Assembly (NCBI RefSeq): GCF_050947875.1
Contig: NC_134572.1
Span: 154,153,105 to 154,217,104, forward strand
DNA from: Dermacentor variabilis
Lineage: Eukaryota; Arthropoda; Arachnida; Ixodida; Ixodidae
Direction of reading: 5' to 3'
Length of the DNA: 64,000 nt
Below the pieces are notes generated by a model. It was not told the DNA's origin, did no database searches, and worked only from the letters and a program-made list of their open reading frames with translations. Positions within the stretch are counted from its first letter, which is position 1; every line of letters begins with the position of its first letter. Position numbers and translations under genes: made by a program. Shown in pieces: positions 29,186-41,375 of the stretch.

Positions 29186-30019
29186 CTTAAGTGTACATTT
29201 TTGTTATGTCAACAGTAAGAATATCTGTCTGTGTTTACACTTTCATTTTAATAGCCAAGATGTGCTTTCATTCCACCGCGTCAACTGCCGCATCTCTAGA
29301 AGAGTAAAAATGTTCTTACCATCGACAGTTACATTGTGTAGTGCCAGAACATCGATTTTGCTGTAGGATATCCATACTAAATAAGAAATAAAAAATATAC
29401 AACGGTGACGGGGGACATTGTTAGGGTTGTTACTGCTAATTTCAGCAGTTATCTCTCGCACTTTACACTTTTGAGCGCTCATATAATTATGTGTTCAATG
29501 CAAAATACCTACATAAACATTCGTAAATGATTGTTCATTCTGACAGCATACTGGCTTCTCTAGGCAGCGCTGTACAAGAATAATTAGACCCGAGCGAGGC
29601 AGCTTTTCACGGAACTTTGTGGACTTTTTCGCTTCGTAAAACCTTATGCAATATTTATGGGAAATGAACTGTGTCAGTGTAAGTCCACAGGCCTTTGTGC
29701 CACATCTTACCAAATAACACAAAACGGATACGCAGCCATTCCCGCAGATGATATGATTTTGATCAGCGGCCGATTTTGTGGAGGCCGGTAGGACGTTAAT
29801 GGTGCTTCGTCGTCACGGCACAATTATAACAATTGGCCATGTCGACTTTAATACCGGTGTCGGTGCTATCAGCATTGCCGGCTCGAGAGAAGCACGATTG
29901 AATACCGCGCGATAGAAAAGTACAGAGTACACCACCGATGCGAAACTGACATACAATTTTAAAGCGTAGCGAGTGAAAGCGCTCCAGTCGCGGTGTCAGA
30001 AAGTGGCACATTTTTAACG
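29186..30019. other. No recognisable gene
   Basis: I see no transposon domain or convincing exon here. Confidence 0.35.
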
Positions 30020-30695
30020 CTACGATAGAAAATGTGTAGTCCCGACAGTGAGTTCTTGTTGCGATAGAAAGTTGTTGTTGCGACTTCATAAAATCTTGTT
30101 GTCGTGACAGAACGTTTCTATTGAGACTTCAGAACGCTTGGCCGTCGCGACAGATTGTTTCTGTTGCAACGTCAGAACTGCTGTCGCAACTTCAGAGTCG
30201 CTGTGGCGATAGAAAGCGGTTGTTGGTACTTCAGAACTCTTGTCGTGACAGAACGTTTCTCTTGCGACTTCAGAACTCTTCGTCCTCGCCACAGCATCAT
30301 TCCGTTGCGACGACAGAATTTCTATCGCAACGTAAAAATCGCTGTCACGATAGAAAGCTGTTGGCATGACTTCAGAACTCTTGTCCCGATAGAACGTTTC
30401 TGTTGCGACTCAGAAGTCTTCGTCCTCGCCACAGGATCTTTCCGTTGCGACGAAAGAATTTCTATCGTAACGTCAAAATCGCTGTCACGATAGAAAGCTG
30501 TTGTCATGACTTCAGAACTCTTGTCCCGACAGAATGTTTCTGTTGCGACTTAAAAACTCTTTGTCTTCGCGACAGGAGGATTCTGTTGGGACATCAGCAT
30601 TTCTGTCGTATCACCAGAAATGTCTGTCGCAACTACAGAAACTTCAGGAACTTCTGTTGTACAACAGAATTTTCTGTATTTGTGACAGGAATTCC
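30020..30695 (+). repeat. Degenerate tandem array of short self-complementary units
   Basis: Variants of GTTGCGACTTCAGAACTCTTGTC and ACAGAACGTTTCTGTTGCGAC recur about every 25-45 bp, often with CTATCGTGACAGCG-type or CGTCCTCGCCACAGGA-type segments between. Adjacent units can pair with each other (TTCTGTTGCGAC against GTCGTGACAGAA). Spacers are not unique and the units are not constant, so this is not CRISPR. Open frames across it are repetitive peptides. Confidence 0.85.
30274..30440 (+). repeat. 167-bp inverted repeat, left arm
   Basis: It is identical over 167 bp, as the reverse complement, to 31518-31684. It lies inside the tandem array and is probably the source. Confidence 0.95.
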
Positions 30696-31239
30696 TTTTG
30701 TGTTTTTCAACTAGGAGCGATTTGTATCACAGCAACATTATTTTTAAGGTGGCAAATTGCTGTTTTGCAGCATGAACAATGCGAACAGCCAGCCTGTTTC
30801 TGTGTTAAATGGAGGCACGCAGTGTGTGCACACAATTACGTTCATTTTATGAGTTCTGTGAAATAAGCTTCAAACTGCATGCATTTTTACTGGGAAATCA
30901 GTACCAGCACTTCCTCGTACCAAATTGTTTATGCACAAAAGTTTGTGCATTAGAAATCACAATTGCAGGCAGTTAAAGCCGACAATTTATTTTTCTGTAC
31001 GCAGACACTAACTGCGGTGTCATATTCATGTATTGCACGTTTGACCAGTGCTGAAAAATACAAATGCAATAAATTCAAAGAGGCCTGCGAATTTGTTTGC
31101 TTGGTCCGGCTTTGATGTATTTTAGTAACGTGTTCATGTGCAGACGTCGTGTGAATGCATACTTTGACTTTAGTTACGTTTCACTGCATTAAATGAAACC
31201 GCCTAGCCAATCTCAATTTTTTCTTGTTTCTTGCCCTTA
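30696..31239. other. No recognisable gene
   Basis: Sequence between the array and the LINE remnant; nothing recognised. Confidence 0.35.
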
Positions 31240-32735
31240 GTGTCCACATACTTGCATGTATTCTGAGTTTTTGTTCCAAGACAACGGCTGGGCATCACAC
31301 ATGCTAGAAATATTGAAACAAAGAACAAGGAATGTGGCAGAAATAAGCCACGGAGTCACAAAACAACAAAGAGGCTTCAAAGAAGCAGAGGAAGTCAAAC
31401 TTGTGCAAGCATTCATTATTAGCAGGGTGACCTATAGCCTCCCCTTTCAAAAATTAAATAAGGCTGAAATCTCTAAAGTGAGCTCCAACATGGGCAGCTA
31501 GGGCTCCCAAGAATCATAAGATCCTGTGGCGAGGACGAAGACTTCTGAGTCGCAACAGAAACGTTCTATCGGGACAAGAGTTCTGAAGTCATGCCAACAG
31601 CTTTCTATCGTGACAGCGATTTTTACGTTGCGATAGAAATTCTGTCGTCGCAACGGAATGATGCTGTGGCGAGGACGAAGAGTTTATGATTATGACTCTT
31701 GGTATTCACAACACATATGAAGAACATGACATGGCAGTGGTCGCGCCTCAGAGAGAACATCTGAATTCTACAAAACAAGGAAAGGTCCTGTTGCAAAAGG
31801 TGGGCCATCCCCTGATAGCGCAGTATGGCTGGGAGAAACGTTTTGCTACCCAGACAAACAAGAGAGAAAACTCTAGTTTCACCAATCCCAAAGAATGTGA
31901 CCACGGGACACCACCAAAGCAGACGATAAGCGCAATCAAAGGCTTCACAAAATAAATGTGAAAGAAATCTAGACATATACTACCCAGATGCGTGTAGAGT
32001 GGCAACAGACAAATTCATAATAGTGGCCTTTAATCGGTCCACAGGAATAACAACGTCCATTCGGAACCCTTCAACCTGCACCCTGGAGGCAGTAGCCATA
32101 GCACTGGGCTTTCGAGATGCAGAAGCAAAAGAAACAATCTGCATTGGCCATGATGGACTCTACGGCAGCATGCTGTTCGTTCATGACGGCTACCGTCCCA
32201 CACAAAATTCACAGAATTGCGCCAGGTGGTAATTTGGTGCCCGGCGCATTCTGAACTCGAGGAAAATCAGAGGGCGGACTGAACTGCTCGAGCGATAAGC
32301 ATCCGAGAACTAATCAGTCTATTGAAGGAACCCCCTTGTCCCACACGACACCTTCGAAAGCAAGGAAAAAGAGAGACAAAAGTACAGCTGCGCGCACTCC
32401 AACCTTATGGAAGAAGAGGGCAGGGATTGGCGCTGTGTGCAGACTAACACATATCTACACCTACAAATACTCAGTAAGATACACCCTGCATTCTATGAAA
32501 GTACGTGTTCTTGGTGCGGGGAGCTACAAACTCTTGCCCACGTAACATGAACATATAAACTGCAGCCTCCAAATTCCAATTCGCCCCTAACGGCGCAACT
32601 TCCAAGTAACAGGCATCGGGATGTTTGGCTTGCTATTGAAGATGTAAAGATCCAGAGAGCTCTTCTTGATCAAGTCCCGCAAACCACAGAGAACAGTGGA
32701 ACCCTGGACTGAGGGACGCACCTACCGCCCGAACC
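31240..32735 (+). pseudogene. I-like LINE 3' remnant interrupted by the 167-bp segment
   Basis: Before the insert: VKLVQAFIISRVTYSLPFQKLNK, matching LTQAYVISRVCYATPFLNIRSEE in the I-like LINE at 20.1 kb. After it (31686 on): a TLGIHNTYEEHDMA block, matching SMGVHNTWDEIAEA there. RNase H-like segments follow (32000-32230, with STCTLEAVAIALGF) and then a Cys-rich end near 32505 (CSWCGEL..LAHVT). Frames are broken. Joining the two sides of 31518-31684 restores the usual order. Confidence 0.75.
31518..31684 (-). repeat. 167-bp inverted repeat, right arm (insertion in LINE)
   Basis: It is the exact reverse complement of 30274-30440, with no mismatch on letter-by-letter comparison. It sits between two LINE segments that belong together. 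No target-site duplication is evident. Confidence 0.95.
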
Positions 32736-34139
32736 ACTAAGAGAAATGAAGTTTATACTACTATTACTTGTCCTAAGTGCTATCAGCCATCAAGTTCAAC
32801 TGCAACTACAAATGAGCCACATGTCCCTTGAATCACTCAGCTTCCTTCACAAAAAATGCACTCTTTGTAGGAGGGCATGCATGATTGATTGCGTATGTGC
32901 AGTATTTTTTTGCCACAGAAGGACATGTAATATGGAAACCGACGTAAACGTTAATACACTCTACAGTAACTTGTTCTGAATAGAACTTTTAAAAATAAAG
33001 AGCAATTGCAATAAATGACAACATGTGTTTTTTTAACTTGGTGAATAGTGTGGGATATCTTATTCCACGTGGTAGAGGTGTGTTGCTGTCATTCTATTGC
33101 TTTCAAGCTTCTGCATTAAGTGTGCTTGGGGCACCTGAGACTAATTCTCAAAGCAAATATGTCGCAGGTATTTGTGAATTTTTGTCAAACATGACACGCG
33201 TATTGCTGTATTTTTTCTTGGAAAATTTATTCAGAAAAGCAGCTCTTATAGCTTCAGTAAATTATTCATTGTGGCCAAATCAGCTGACCCTTTCCGAGAT
33301 TGACCAATAATTTTACAGCAGTGGCTTTCTATAATTCTAGTATTCAGTGTGTACACTGCTTCTTTTCGAATATGTTAATCATCAGCCAGAGGCCACATTG
33401 CAAAGACGGAGATCTGAGTATAAAGAAAAAAATCAATGATAAAGGTGGCAAGAAATACTCACAAGCAAATGTTTGTTGTTAGAGGGATATAATAGAGGGA
33501 TATGTTAGAGGGATGCAAGAATAATACAGCCCAGCCAGGGGGTGCGCGAAAGCCAGATAATAGCAAAAAACAATGCCTACTTATATGTCACAGCGATTTT
33601 AATCAAAAATGACATTTAACTCCAGTGTACGCATAATGAAGCATTGCTAATTATCTCAGTTTGCTTGCACTACAACCCAGTACCGCTGTGCTCCACAATG
33701 GTGGCTCACATTTGCAGGAAGAAATAGGTGCAGCGACATCCATCATTCGTGCATCCCTCATTTTGGACAATACACACCTTGCTGCAAGGAAAAGGAGCAA
33801 CAATATAGCTTTCTAGTCTTTCTTGGCAATTAGTTTGAGAAAGGCGTTTCCGACCACACCAGACTAGACCGGCATTGCCTTGCAGCATGCTCGACACCGG
33901 GAACGTAACTCCTTGCCCCCGAACCCAAAATTTCTGTTTACCTTATATAAGACGATGTCCAGACAATGCTCCCTTGCCCCCTGCCCTCCTCGCCCCCCCT
34001 CCAACACACACACATAAATATTCTTGGCTACAGCACTGGTCCTTGTTACAAGAAATAGGAGTACAGATCCTTGGTCTCGATGTTCGCCAATCCGGAACAA
34101 GATAAAATAGGCGAGGCGAAATATAGAATACACCAATGT
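32736..34139. other. No recognisable gene
   Basis: A short AGAGGGATAT-type repeat occurs at 33480-33515. No domain or convincing exon is seen. Confidence 0.35.
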
Positions 34140-34390
34140 CAACGTTCCGCCTGATATGGAGGATGGCTTCTAAATGTGGTGGTTCATGTACCGAAGTAGC
34201 CAGTAATATTGTTTGGTCTGTACTCCAGCCATGTATTATTTATCAGGCTCAGTTTTACTGGCTCTCACCGAAGTAGAGGGACCAGATTGAGATCACTATT
34301 CAAAACCTGATGAGGACAATAGCTGCTCTCCCTCTGTTCACTCAAGGACATGCCCAGGTGGACATCATCGCAGCATTGCTATTTCAACGT
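34140..34390 (+). pseudogene. Possible LINE RT thumb-region remnant
   Basis: VWSVLQPCIIYQAQFYW, QNLMRTIAALPLFT and a spacing like the post-RT region of I-like LINEs (ISRVCYATPFL, RRCIKRAVGLP). It is heavily decayed and the identification is tentative. Confidence 0.35.
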
Positions 34391-35339
34391 GAATGAGCAT
34401 GTGAGTTAAACAGATTGCATGTTGCAGTCACTTCTGATTGCTTGGGCGCAAGAACAGACTTAAGACAATGGCCCGGCTGTACACTGATGTTCCTTTGGAC
34501 GAATGCATTTTCTACAGACGCTGCTATTACAGGAGATGGAAGCATAGTATGAGTCAGCCTTAAGTACTTCCCTCTTTATAAAAATAAGGAATATACAATG
34601 TATGTCTGCAACTTTACTTGAGCTTCATACCATACATGATAAGAGTCTGCAGAACAGGGCTGGTGCACGGCAAAGTCACACATGACACCAATGAGGCACC
34701 CTCATTTTTATCAAAAATCGCCCAAATACAGACACACACGAATTGCTTGAGTGCTATTTAACAGCTGAAGCAAGACACTAAAGCCACAGAGCTTTGTCAG
34801 AAGATACACAAACTTCACAACTACTCACTTTTAATGCTTGCTTACACTAGGTACATGGACACATATATGGCCTTTTCAATGCCATGACCGACAACAAAGC
34901 ACACAACAACATCAAGAACATGTATCTAGCCGCACCTTTTGTGCCAGGCTCACTTACCGCCTTTCTACGACGAAAAGTTTGCTCTGATGCGACACATGCT
35001 TTTACGCTCAGATTTGACAGCCTTAGCTGCATCAATTTTGCAGCACTGTCAAGGACGCAGTATTCTTAACTGCAATTTATCATCAGGAAATATGCAATTT
35101 TAATAATTTGAGCACAGTCATTTTGACTCACTTATCATGAATGCAAAGAAAGGTCAGTGCTGCCTGAATGAAGAGAGTAAGCTTTTGCAGTTGTAGAGAG
35201 TCAGTGTAGCTTCATACTGTTTTACAGCAAGTTTGTAGGACATTGGTCCAGACGGGCTTCGGCACTCAAGGCCTTAAGGGCTTTGTTGAAGTTTTTAAGG
35301 AACTGCGAATTGTGCGACCGCCTTTGAACGTTGTAGCGC
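34391..35339. other. No recognisable gene
   Basis: I see no transposon domain. A good donor-like GTAAGTGAG on the - strand near 34960 lacks a supporting exon. Confidence 0.35.
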
Positions 35340-35515
35340 GTAGTTTCGCGTTACTGTGTGAATTTTCTCGTTTTTTTTCATTTTTTTCCCTCTTCTTCTT
35401 TCTCCTTTTATTCCCTTTACCCCTTTCCCCAGCACAGGGTAGCCAGCCGGTACTTACACTGGCTAACCTCCCTGTCTTTCCTCTCCTTTGTCTCCTCCTC
35501 CTCCTTGTACAAAGG
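35340..35515 (+). repeat. Pyrimidine-rich LINE 3' UTR-like repeat
   Basis: A T/C-rich tract is followed by CAGCACAGGGTAGCCAGCCGG, then CTGGCTAACCTCCCT and more C/T runs. I remember this block as a common 3' end of tick LINEs; that is unverified. Confidence 0.45.
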
Positions 35516-35739
35516 ATCATAACAGACTGGGAATTATAGGCCTAATTGTGCTGTTCACTTGCTCTGAATGTGACCTTAAACAAATCATTGTGTGTAAAAT
35601 GGGCAAATGTTCTTTGAAACGAAGCATCTATCAGCGAGAAGTATTTTGCCTTTTGAGGCTTTTTAGCATCCATGGTGGAGAGATTAAATTGCCACTGTAT
35701 CTCTATAAGTCATGCCTCTAAAGATGCACTTGGCATTTA

Positions 35740-36402
35740 GGAAGGTAAATTTTTTTTTGATCAGGCAGGGACGTACGGAAACAATTTTAATAAGAAAAGG
35801 ATCTGCAAGGTTTCCAGCCTGGGCTGTGGCAACCCGGGCATTATGGACGGTGAGGCATAGCCTATCCACCGCTGCCCAGGCCCACTTGATAGTTCATAGT
35901 TGGTCGTGGAGTTCCGAGCTAGTCAGAGCGCTTACCCATCGCTCCTCGACGATGTGCGGTTCTATCTTGTCCTCTACATATATTGATCTGATCTGTGTGT
36001 ACTTCCATAAGATGTGTGCCATGTCTGCGAGTTCATGCTTGCAGAGCTTGCAGCACGCGTCTGGGTATTGTGTTAATTTACTCTGTTTAAATGTACCGAG
36101 TTTCGGAAGGTTCTGGCTTGCAGCCTTCCCCAATCTGTTTCTTGAGATCTGTCGAGTTGTTTGCGGTGTTACGGGTATGTTTCTCTTTATTTCGTATAGT
36201 GTGTCAGTATGTCGTGGTACGTGAACAGTCTGCCCCTGTTGTCTCGTATCGCTACTTCCTTGTAGTCGCCTCCCCGCAGTGAGTTAGTTCTGGCGCGGCT
36301 CGGTGGGCCTTCCCATTGAGGTTGGTAGAGCCATTCATGGATACGTCTCCCATATGTGCCGGGATCCATTTGGGGTATTTGGTTCATTTCAGAGAAACAC
36401 AA
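35740..36402 (-). pseudogene. I-like LINE 3' remnant
   Basis: On the - strand, NSLRGGDYKEVAIRDNRGRLFTY-type sequence (36300-36190) is followed by a Cys cluster, CCKLCKHELADMAHIL (about 36060-36010), and an Ala/Trp-rich end (AVKWAWAAVDRL). This matches the RNase H to zinc-finger C-terminus of I-group LINEs. Frames are broken. Confidence 0.65.
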
Positions 36403-38140
36403 ATATATTGTTCCAAAATGGTACAGTGTTACTCCGCTGTTAGAAAGGTGATTCAGATGAGCTCTCTAACTACACTGACTAAATTTTCAGAGGTAATTGC
36501 AATGGGTGATTCCCCTGTTACTCTGGTATTGCTTGTCTGGTGCTTACTGTCACTAATATACAAAGCATACCAGTCTTGGAGTTAAACTTTCAAGAGCCAA
36601 GAGGCATGCCATGGGTGATTTATTCACGGATTTTCTCAGACAGACGGAATTGTCACATTAAAACTGTGTACAACCATTTCATAATCAGTACAGCTGTGAA
36701 AATGTGGTAGTTTTGTGTGGTATAGCCTACAAAACGCCTGACCAGTGGCATTCTTTGTTGAGCCGACCATTCTGGTCTCCCCACTAGCTAAATTGTGGGC
36801 ACCACAGGTATTATCTCCTCCATGCTGGGCTACGAGATTACTAGGCTCATATTTAAATAATAATTTATCCTTTATTTTTCCTGTAATTTTGATGGCCTGT
36901 CTATGCTTTTCTTTTCAAAGGCCATATTATTTTTATAATAATCGACTTGAATGTTTAATTGCCATATTCCATATTATCCACCGTTATTACTCGTAAACGA
37001 GAAATTAATATAGAACAAACAATATACGTGGGCAAATGTAGGCGCATTGACTTGAACAGTCACTTGCGAAGCTTCAAAGCCAGGTTGCTCAATGGATTGA
37101 ATAATCTCAGTTGGAAAGCAGGACTAAGTGTTTTCATATGCCTCTCACGCATCTAGTATATGTAAATGTAACGAAATGTAGTATATCTAACCAACACACT
37201 CTCAGACTTTAGTGCAATAAGTTAATATGTTGTGTTATGCTGTTCAGTTGAGACTGAATTGAACCATTGTTAAAATGAGCAAGCTAGAGGCAACTATTAC
37301 ATTGTTTAAAATTTGTGGTAAGTGCAGCATGATATTGCAAAAGAACGTAAATAATGCTCGTCTCTATGCTTCTTTCTATGCCTTTCATTCATGTCCTAGT
37401 CTCTCTGAAATTAAGCAGCAGGGCATGATACAAGCACTGTTGCTTACGTTTAAAATGGGAACATCAGTGGGTTTCAGACAGAGCCAACTCCTGTCCCTTA
37501 TGCGCATATGTTTTGGTATTGTCAAGACTGTTCCTGTTAATCAACGCCAAGGCACACTCGCCTCTCATGGTATTGAATCTTGCTCACCAATTACTTAGAG
37601 TGGATGATCCATTTTCTGGATTGTGTCAGGTGCCATCTGCCTTGCCTTAATCATGATATGAAATGTAGGGCCTGCTGGTCCAATGCAGCTATCTTAGGAA
37701 AAATATTATAATATGCATGTTTCTTCTCTTGCCCACCGAAGTGCATCAACCAAACCAAACACAAACACTTTTCTTCTTAGGTGCAACCTTGAAAACAAAG
37801 GCTCGCAGCCACATAAATGTAACAATCCTACAATCCAGGTTTTCCGCAGCAGTGATTGTGGCATGGTTTGGGTTGTAAACTAGATGCTCCAAAGAGCGTC
37901 TTCGCGAGAAAAAACATCGACGATGTGACGACGCCCTGGGCTGCGTTGCCGAGGTGTCTGTCACGAAAGCAGCAGTGTATATGCAGATTATCTTTTTATC
38001 TGCTTTTTTTAACCTGGACGCACATATCTATTTGCAAGTACGTAAAATAATTTCTAAAAAAGGAAGAACGCTTCCTGATGGTAACTTGTGTTTGTTGTAC
38101 ACTTCAGTGAAATTTGTTATATTTATTTATGTATGTGTAG

Positions 38141-38144
<4 letters not shown>
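36403..38144. other. No recognisable gene
   Basis: A 107-codon open frame at 37275-37598 (+) has no recognisable motif. Nothing else stands out. Confidence 0.35.

Positions 38145-38205
<61 letters not shown>
38145..38205. repeat. (TA)n microsatellite
   Basis: About 30 TA units. Confidence 0.95.
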
Positions 38206-38208
<3 letters not shown>

Positions 38209-38394
38209 TGCTTTTGCATTCTTATGATATATGCGAAGGAGTCTGTGTTAAATACTAATATGCAAGATAACAGATTGTAATTGTATACTGGGAGTTATTT
38301 GACACAACTGTATTATAACTAGTTTCTATGTAATAACACGAAAATGTCTATGTATTTCTGTGTAAAAATACTCTTATATCCACACATTATGAGT

Positions 38395-38545
38395 GATTGT
38401 ATTGCTACACCAGCCGCTACCGTACCTATCTGGGAGACCGGAGCTTTGTCAAGCCGAAGAATTTTCGGCTTTTTTTCCGGCTCTCCATTTTTCACCTTGT
38501 ATCGAGCGGTGAAAATAAAAAAATCACGATGATGATGATGATGAA
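38395..38545 (+). repeat. Probable LINE 3' end with stem-loop and (GAT)n tail
   Basis: AAGCCGAA and TTCGGCTT (about 38453-38473) form a stem-loop. An AATAAA-like stretch and a run of five GAT triplets (38528-38543) follow. The arrangement resembles the 3' ends at 18872-18956 and 57799-57872. Confidence 0.5.
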
Positions 38546-39466
<921 letters not shown>

Positions 39467-39616
39467 CTTTAAGCATAACCGTCGGAATAAAGTGATCGCA
39501 ATTGCAGCTCCTGTGTAACACAATAAGAAAAATATGAGAATGCGAACAGGGCTGCGACATGGAAGCGACTAACGTTTCACGTACCGTCAACACGCTAACT
39601 TAATTGTTGACAAAAC

Positions 39617-40366
39617 ATGATTTTACGACGAGCGCTGGCCAGACAGAAAGCGTTATCTGCCGCATATGCTCAACTCGGTCCGAGCTGGCTCGGGGCGGGC
39701 AAGCAATTGCTGACTCGGGCCGGGGCCGGGCTTGGACATAGGGGCGTTTGGCAAGTGAACATTCATTGGCAACAGCCAGGAAGTCAGCGAGTCGTTCAAT
39801 GTTCTTCTGCTAGCGAAACGCAAACGAAATTAAAATATGTTCATTTCGACGACAAATTTACAATATCTACCGTCTACAATGGGGCAGCGCGAAGCATTAG
39901 GCCGCGCAACTGCTACGCAGTTAATCTAAGAACCCTCGGGCTAATCCCAGGTCATTTATCGAACCCAGGTCTTAAGAATGGACTATTTTCTCATGCCCTT
40001 CACCTGCGGGTTCCCTCACGCAGCGAGCATACCATCCAAAACTCGATCTATTATTGCCCGGCCGGAATTGCGTACGGCGGACGTGAGGCGGCACACAACG
40101 ACGGGAGCTATGCCCAAGCCGGATTAGCAAAGGGCAATAGGCTGCCGAATTGTAATAAGTCGTGGTCATCAGCGCGTGAAATGACAAGAGCTCGGTTATA
40201 CCCTACGCCTATCCATGCCGGCCTGGTCCCTGTGGTCGCGGATGTGACACATCGCGTTACGGAAAAGCGTTCACAAACCATTTGCAGCCCTGCTCGTGTA
40301 TTTAATAACATTTTCTACTCATTGCACCTTTGCGCTAGCTGTTACCAAAACGAAGATAAATCGTAA
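39617..40366 (+). CDS. Unrecognised 249-codon open frame
   Basis: This is the longest frame in the window not explained by a transposon family I recognise. It begins MILRRALARQKALS and has no clear signal peptide, membrane segment or catalytic motif. An N-terminal part is locally GC-rich, with GGGCCGGGGCCGGGC-like repeats. The opposite strand also has open stretches, so the frame may be non-coding GC-richer repeat. No polyadenylation or splice context supports it. It could be an unknown repeat, a decayed element or, less likely, a gene. Confidence 0.2.
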   Translation: MILRRALARQKALSAAYAQLGPSWLGAGKQLLTRAGAGLGHRGVWQVNIHWQQPGSQRVVQCSSASETQTKLKYVHFDDKFTISTVYNGAARSIRPRNCYAVNLRTLGLIPGHLSNPGLKNGLFSHALHLRVPSRSEHTIQNSIYYCPAGIAYGGREAAHNDGSYAQAGLAKGNRLPNCNKSWSSAREMTRARLYPTPIHAGLVPVVADVTHRVTEKRSQTICSPARVFNNIFYSLHLCASCYQNEDKS

Positions 40367-40899
40367 CCAATTCGCCCACCTTGATGTCTTGCTGACATAT
40401 GACGGGTGAAAGTTATTCTAATGCATGCACATATCATATTTACATGTGCATATATTGATTGTTTAGTTCTGCATGAAAAAAAGGATGCTCCGTGTGTTTA
40501 ATTTCACATAATTACCTTTTCCTTCCTTTCGTTTTCTTTCACTGATGCAGTGGGTTGAGTACAGTATGTACAAATAAAATATATATGTCACTTTTGCACT
40601 ACTCCATCAATCAGGAATAGCAAATCAGCAATCATGATGGCAGATATATTTATTTTCTTATTAAATAAAGTTTATTAAATTTTTATTCAGTATGAGACAG
40701 CTCACGCTAAGCTTACTGGGTTTTTGACAAGCTCTTGGTCATCAGCGACACTTATGTTTGGGACTCGGAAGTAAAGTGTGCAGTGCGTCTGTCTCAGCAT
40801 GCTTTGGAATGACAAGCCAAACCTTCCTCTTCTGCAAGTGTGGAAACTGACAGCTTATGGTGATGGCGGTCTGCGTCAGCCGGGGCAGAGACCGTACCC

Positions 40900-41375
40900 G
40901 TCACCTATTCAGCGATCTTTCACCATCACAGGCTGAAAGGCTGGGTGTACCCACCACCTCACCCAAAGCTCACCATAGAAGAAGGTACCACAGTCAGAAG
41001 ACTACAGAGTAACCCTTACACCCACCAAATACTCATGCACAGAAATATCCTACGCTTCAAGGATACCACTGCCCAATGTGCGGCTTACCGGACACATTTG
41101 CGCACCTGATCCCGGAGTGTCCATGGCGCCTAGATACAGACGCATCGTCTTCACCGAAAGAATTTAATGCCAGACAAGAAAGCGAAGACCTCATTGAAAC
41201 GTGGGAGGCCAAGCTCGTTTTCGAGGGCGTGGAACAACAATAACACTTCGTCGCCAGGGCCAAGGAGGCAGCGAAGACCAGAGGGTTCCTGTAATGTGGA
41301 GACCTCCCACCTAGAGTAGAACTGGAGCTTAACCTGGGATACTGTATCAAGAATAAACGTTTATTCCTCCTCCTG
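40900..41375 (+). pseudogene. I-like LINE 3' end
   Basis: TVRRLQSNPYTHQILMHRN leads, after a shift, to the zinc motif CPMCGLPDTFAHLIPECP and WEAKLVFEG, then ARAKEAAKTRGFL and a short 3' UTR with AATAAA near 41353. This is the RNase H-zinc finger C-terminus of an I-group LINE, truncated at its 5' side. Confidence 0.8.

Noticed and set aside
30020..30695. CRISPR-like array
   Set aside because: Repeat units vary in sequence and spacing, there are no unique spacers and the surroundings are eukaryotic transposons without cas genes.
34847..35035. Host exon on the - strand ending at a GTAAGTGAG donor
   Set aside because: The donor is good, but the plausible acceptor upstream puts a stop at the start of the only sensible frame.
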